From Bacteroides ihuae (GTDB lineage Bacteria > Bacteroidota > Bacteroidia > Bacteroidales > Bacteroidaceae), in the NCBI RefSeq assembly GCF_900104585.1, contig NZ_FNVX01000005.1, positions 186,001 through 250,000 on the forward strand: a DNA stretch of 64,000 nucleotides, written 5' to 3'. This document shows positions 61,166 through 64,000 of this stretch, in pieces. The notes below the pieces were generated by a model that saw only the letters and a program-made list of their open reading frames with translations, was not told where the DNA came from and did not search any database. Both the position numbers and the translations under genes were made by a program. Numbering within the stretch: the first letter of the stretch is position 1; every line of letters starts with the position of its first letter.

Positions 61166-63793
61166 TTATAGTTGTTTTCCTTTTGATTTAATTTTTATCT
61201 TCTTTCCGTGGTAAGGAACTGTTTTTTTACTTGTGCTTATAGTTGTTCCAATTCCTTCAATTTCATTCACAAAGACAACATTAAAAACACGGTTCGTTAA
61301 GCTACCCGGATAATCCCCTTGTCTGTTACCAATCGTCAAAGATTGCTGTTTGTCATCCCACTTAAACGGAATAACTGTGTACTTTCCTTTCTCATAGTTA
61401 TAATTATCACCTTCATCTTCGTATAAATCAAAGTTGCCATCTGCTCCTTTATACACGCGGATTTCAAGGGATTCACCCGTCTTTTCGCTCGTATATTGCA
61501 CTATTGGCCCCATAGGTATTATTGACCCTGCTTTTATAAACAACGGTATTTTGTCCAAAGGTGCTTCAGCTTTTATGGTCTGTCCGCCTTTCATGCGTTT
61601 ACCGCTCCAGAAATCGTACCAATCGGTAGATTTCGGAAGATAGACGTCTCTTTGTGTTGTGCCTGCATCGGTAATTGGTGCCACCAGAAATGCTTTTCCA
61701 AACATGTATTCATAAGGCTGTTTCACTGCGTCGGCATCACCGTTGAAGTCCATTACCATGGCGCGCATCATCGTTGATCCATTTTTTGTAACCTGCCATG
61801 CTTCGGAATAAATATATGGAAGTAAGCGATAGCGAAGGTTCAGCATCTTTCGCATGTTGTCTTCAACCGTACGTCCGTATTTCCATGGTTCAGTCTCGGT
61901 TTGGTAACCATGCATTCGGAAAATCGGGTTGAAGGTACCCCATTGGTACCAGCGTGTTAGTAGTTCATGGAATTTCACATCGGTGTATTGCGATTGACCG
62001 GGACGGAAGAAACCGCCGATGTCAGTTGTCCAATAGGGTAATCCGGTAATCGTAAAGTTTAGCCCGGCAACAATCTGATTTCGGAAAACGTCCCAAGTAC
62101 CACCAATATCGCCTGACCAGTTAATCACTCCATAACGTTGCTGTCCAGAAAAAGCCGAACGAGTAAGGATGCAAACCCGCTTGTCGGAAGAAGCCTCGCG
62201 TTGACCTTCATATACCGCCCGACTTACCATTAATGGATAGGTTAAACGATAAAAATCGCCTATACCGATATGAGTTTTTGTCCCTTTCAAAGCATCATTC
62301 TCGGGTTCGACAGCATCCATCCACCAAGAGTCAACACCATAATCGAACATATTTACCTTCAATGTATTCCAGTATTCTTTTCTGGTTTCCGGATTGAAAT
62401 AATCTAGCCATTTGGTGTTTGGTATGAATCTATTTTTTGCCACATACTCTTTACCAATTGTTGAGTTCTTATCGGGATTCGACCAAATAGAGATATTGAA
62501 ATGCGCATTCAAATCGTGTAATTCTTTTATAAAGGCGGAAGGATTTGGGTAATTCTTCTCATCGAATTGCGGAACGCCCCATCCTCTGCTGCCCCAGTAT
62601 TGCCAATCTTGTACAATTACATCCATCGGAAGGTTTCTTTTTCGGAACTCTTTTACTGTTTCAACCAAATGTGTACCCGATGTGTAACGTTCGCGACATT
62701 GCCAAAAACCATAAGCCCATTTAGGGAACATGGGTGCATTGCCCGATAAATTGCGGTAGGAGGCAATTACATTGTCAGCCGATGGTCCGTAAAATACGAC
62801 ATAATCAAGCAATTTAGCGTTAGGCGAACGGAATGTTGTTAAATCGCCACTAAATCTCCACGACAATTTAGGTGTGTTGTCTGATTTACAAACGACCTGC
62901 ACCTGATGCTCTCCGGCTTTTAGGTTTACCAACGTACCGGCAGTAGGAGGGAGCCACATATTACTCTGGTCAATACAGGGTTTTCCATCGATAACCACAT
63001 ATTGACGATTACCCATGTTACCTAAATCCAGAAATATGGAGTATTCCCCATCCGTAGGGATATTTAATGTCCCTTGATATAAAGATTGATTCTGAGACAC
63101 TTTCTGAGTACCGGAAGTAGTGGTTACTTCCGCCATTTGGTTGTTCTCTGTGGTTGATTGTTGTTGTTTTTCAAGGGTAACAAAGTTATCCGTCGGATTA
63201 AAATCGGTAAGACCGTACTGATGCCACAACAATCCGTAGCCTTTACTTGAATAAATAAAAGGAATAGCAATTTGCGTATTGACCTGAGTCAATTGTCGGG
63301 TAACGTTTTTTAGATTATATTGTCCATCCTGGAACTGTCCCAAGCCGAAAATAGACTCATCAGAGGGTGACTCAAAGCTTTGTTCTGCCACAAAACAAGG
63401 TTCACCTTGAATTAAGTCGGGCGTTAGTTTGCGAGCATCTTCTTTTTCGCTTAAAAACACCTTACCGGTATTATCAGCATACGACAATTTGCCGGTAAGT
63501 TTATCCAAGGATACAATTATCTTTTTTACTTTTATTTCCAGCTTTGCCGACGTATCGGCAACCTGAAATTTTGGAACTGCAACACCCGAAGTGAAAATTA
63601 GTTCCGGAAGGTTTCCTTCTGTTTCTTTGTAGAATTTGATCCTTACGGCATTCTCGGTCAAGGGAGAAATACTAAGTGTTCCATCCGATAAAGTAATATT
63701 CACCCTGTCGGGCAATTGTTTGAAGCTTTTCACAACCTGTCCATGGCAAAGAAGGGGGAAAAGACAAACTATTGAAAGGTATTTTAATTTCAT
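61166..63793 (-). CDS. GH31 glycosidase with PA14 domain, alpha-xylosidase type
   Basis: This 875-residue secreted enzyme has a signal peptide (to HGQ, residue 19) and a beta-sandwich N-domain. A PA14-like insert (about 235-345) comes before the catalytic barrel. The nucleophile is D493 in SWWMDAVEPE and the acid/base is D562 in NWSGDIGGTW, preceded by RSAFSGQQRYG. The PA14-carrying GH31 layout and the QDWQYWGSRGWG phrase are like the alpha-xylosidases of xyloglucan loci. Alpha-glucosidase action is an alternative. It belongs to the GH127-GH31-GH3-GH97-esterase operon, with 32- and 12-base gaps. Confidence 0.9.
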   Translation of the reverse strand: MKLKYLSIVCLFPLLCHGQVVKSFKQLPDRVNITLSDGTLSISPLTENAVRIKFYKETEGNLPELIFTSGVAVPKFQVADTSAKLEIKVKKIIVSLDKLTGKLSYADNTGKVFLSEKEDARKLTPDLIQGEPCFVAEQSFESPSDESIFGLGQFQDGQYNLKNVTRQLTQVNTQIAIPFIYSSKGYGLLWHQYGLTDFNPTDNFVTLEKQQQSTTENNQMAEVTTTSGTQKVSQNQSLYQGTLNIPTDGEYSIFLDLGNMGNRQYVVIDGKPCIDQSNMWLPPTAGTLVNLKAGEHQVQVVCKSDNTPKLSWRFSGDLTTFRSPNAKLLDYVVFYGPSADNVIASYRNLSGNAPMFPKWAYGFWQCRERYTSGTHLVETVKEFRKRNLPMDVIVQDWQYWGSRGWGVPQFDEKNYPNPSAFIKELHDLNAHFNISIWSNPDKNSTIGKEYVAKNRFIPNTKWLDYFNPETRKEYWNTLKVNMFDYGVDSWWMDAVEPENDALKGTKTHIGIGDFYRLTYPLMVSRAVYEGQREASSDKRVCILTRSAFSGQQRYGVINWSGDIGGTWDVFRNQIVAGLNFTITGLPYWTTDIGGFFRPGQSQYTDVKFHELLTRWYQWGTFNPIFRMHGYQTETEPWKYGRTVEDNMRKMLNLRYRLLPYIYSEAWQVTKNGSTMMRAMVMDFNGDADAVKQPYEYMFGKAFLVAPITDAGTTQRDVYLPKSTDWYDFWSGKRMKGGQTIKAEAPLDKIPLFIKAGSIIPMGPIVQYTSEKTGESLEIRVYKGADGNFDLYEDEGDNYNYEKGKYTVIPFKWDDKQQSLTIGNRQGDYPGSLTNRVFNVVFVNEIEGIGTTISTSKKTVPYHGKKIKIKSKGKQL

Positions 63794-63825
63794 ATTGATT
63801 TTGTTTCCACTGTAAGGCTATCAAT

Positions 63826-64000
63826 TCATTTCTTGGCTCTTAATAACCTAACATAGTATACTTTACCTGCCGTGTTTCCAGATAACGCTTTGAATTTCAC
63901 ACGAACAAATTCTTTTCCGTTCAACATTGTATCTGGAATCGGATATTCGACATTTTGGAATTTGTTTTGTTTCCATTTATCGGAAATATTTTCAGTTACC
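63826..64000 (-). CDS. C-terminal end of a GH127-like (DUF1680) protein
   Basis: Only the last 57 codons are inside the window, ending with TGA at 63826-63828. The tail reads VEYPIPDTMLNGKEFVRVKF and GNTAGKVYYVRLLRAKK. This matches the conserved C-terminal Ig-like end of GH127/DUF1680 beta-L-arabinofuranosidase proteins. It lies 32 bases upstream of GH31 on the same strand, so it is probably in the same operon. Catalytic residues are outside the window, so the family call rests on the tail alone. Confidence 0.6.
   Translation of the reverse strand, partial: VTENISDKWKQNKFQNVEYPIPDTMLNGKEFVRVKFKALSGNTAGKVYYVRLLRAKK

Overview
The window looks like chromosomal DNA of a gut- or plant-fibre-type Bacteroides (phylum Bacteroidota). 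The reasons are Bacteroidales -7 boxes (TAnnTTTG) upstream of many genes, few Shine-Dalgarno sites, fimbrillin-type lipoproteins, a one-protein hybrid two-component regulator, and many secreted glycoside hydrolases. No rRNA, CRISPR array, intact insertion sequence or phage is visible. There is one tRNA, tRNA-Ala(GGC).

Layout. 1-584: 5' part of a hydrolase-like gene running off the left edge. 734-4802: four-gene envelope glycan operon (GT2, LAB_N protein, UDP-glucuronate-4-epimerase-like enzyme, ArnT-like GT). 5009-11244: housekeeping and single genes (PepSY-like secreted protein, RRM RNA-binding protein, tricorn-type protease, GNAT, tRNA-dihydrouridine synthase). 11378-12509: palindromic repeat and a DUF4373-type gene. 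12612-18287: cell-surface block with a fimbrillin, a fimbrillin-nuclease fusion and an LruC-domain lipoprotein. 18518-21607: NEW3-domain membrane protein with an ABC-2 exporter. 21666-23049: EFR1 ferredoxin/flavodoxin protein and a Crp/Fnr regulator, followed by two FNR-like palindromes in front of a TonB-dependent receptor.

23239-34989: atypical polysaccharide locus (TonB receptor without SusD, two esterases, a GH78-like enzyme, two GH3 enzymes, a broken nucleoside hydrolase). 35154-40596: the most unusual part. A radical SAM/SPASM enzyme with a C-terminal TPR region lies directly upstream of a 214-residue protein that has a chagasin-like N-terminal domain and six tandem KYGYPC-type repeats. 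This is a good candidate for an undescribed ribosomally made, radical-SAM-modified peptide system. It is flanked by a TlpA-type thiol protein and a DsrE-like protein.

40597-44818: AT-rich accessory segment between a terminator and tRNA-Ala, holding a gene remnant, a MITE-like inverted-repeat element and a SIR2-TPR protein that resembles anti-phage NADases. 44931-47848: DUF4286, ruvC and a type I pullulanase. 47859-64000: a second carbohydrate locus with a hybrid two-component sensor, GH43, and a left-going operon GH127 (partial), GH31, GH3, GH97 and esterase. This set fits removal of xylosyl, arabinosyl, glucosyl or galactosyl branches from hemicellulose or pectin oligosaccharides. The SusC/SusD pair for it is not in the window.
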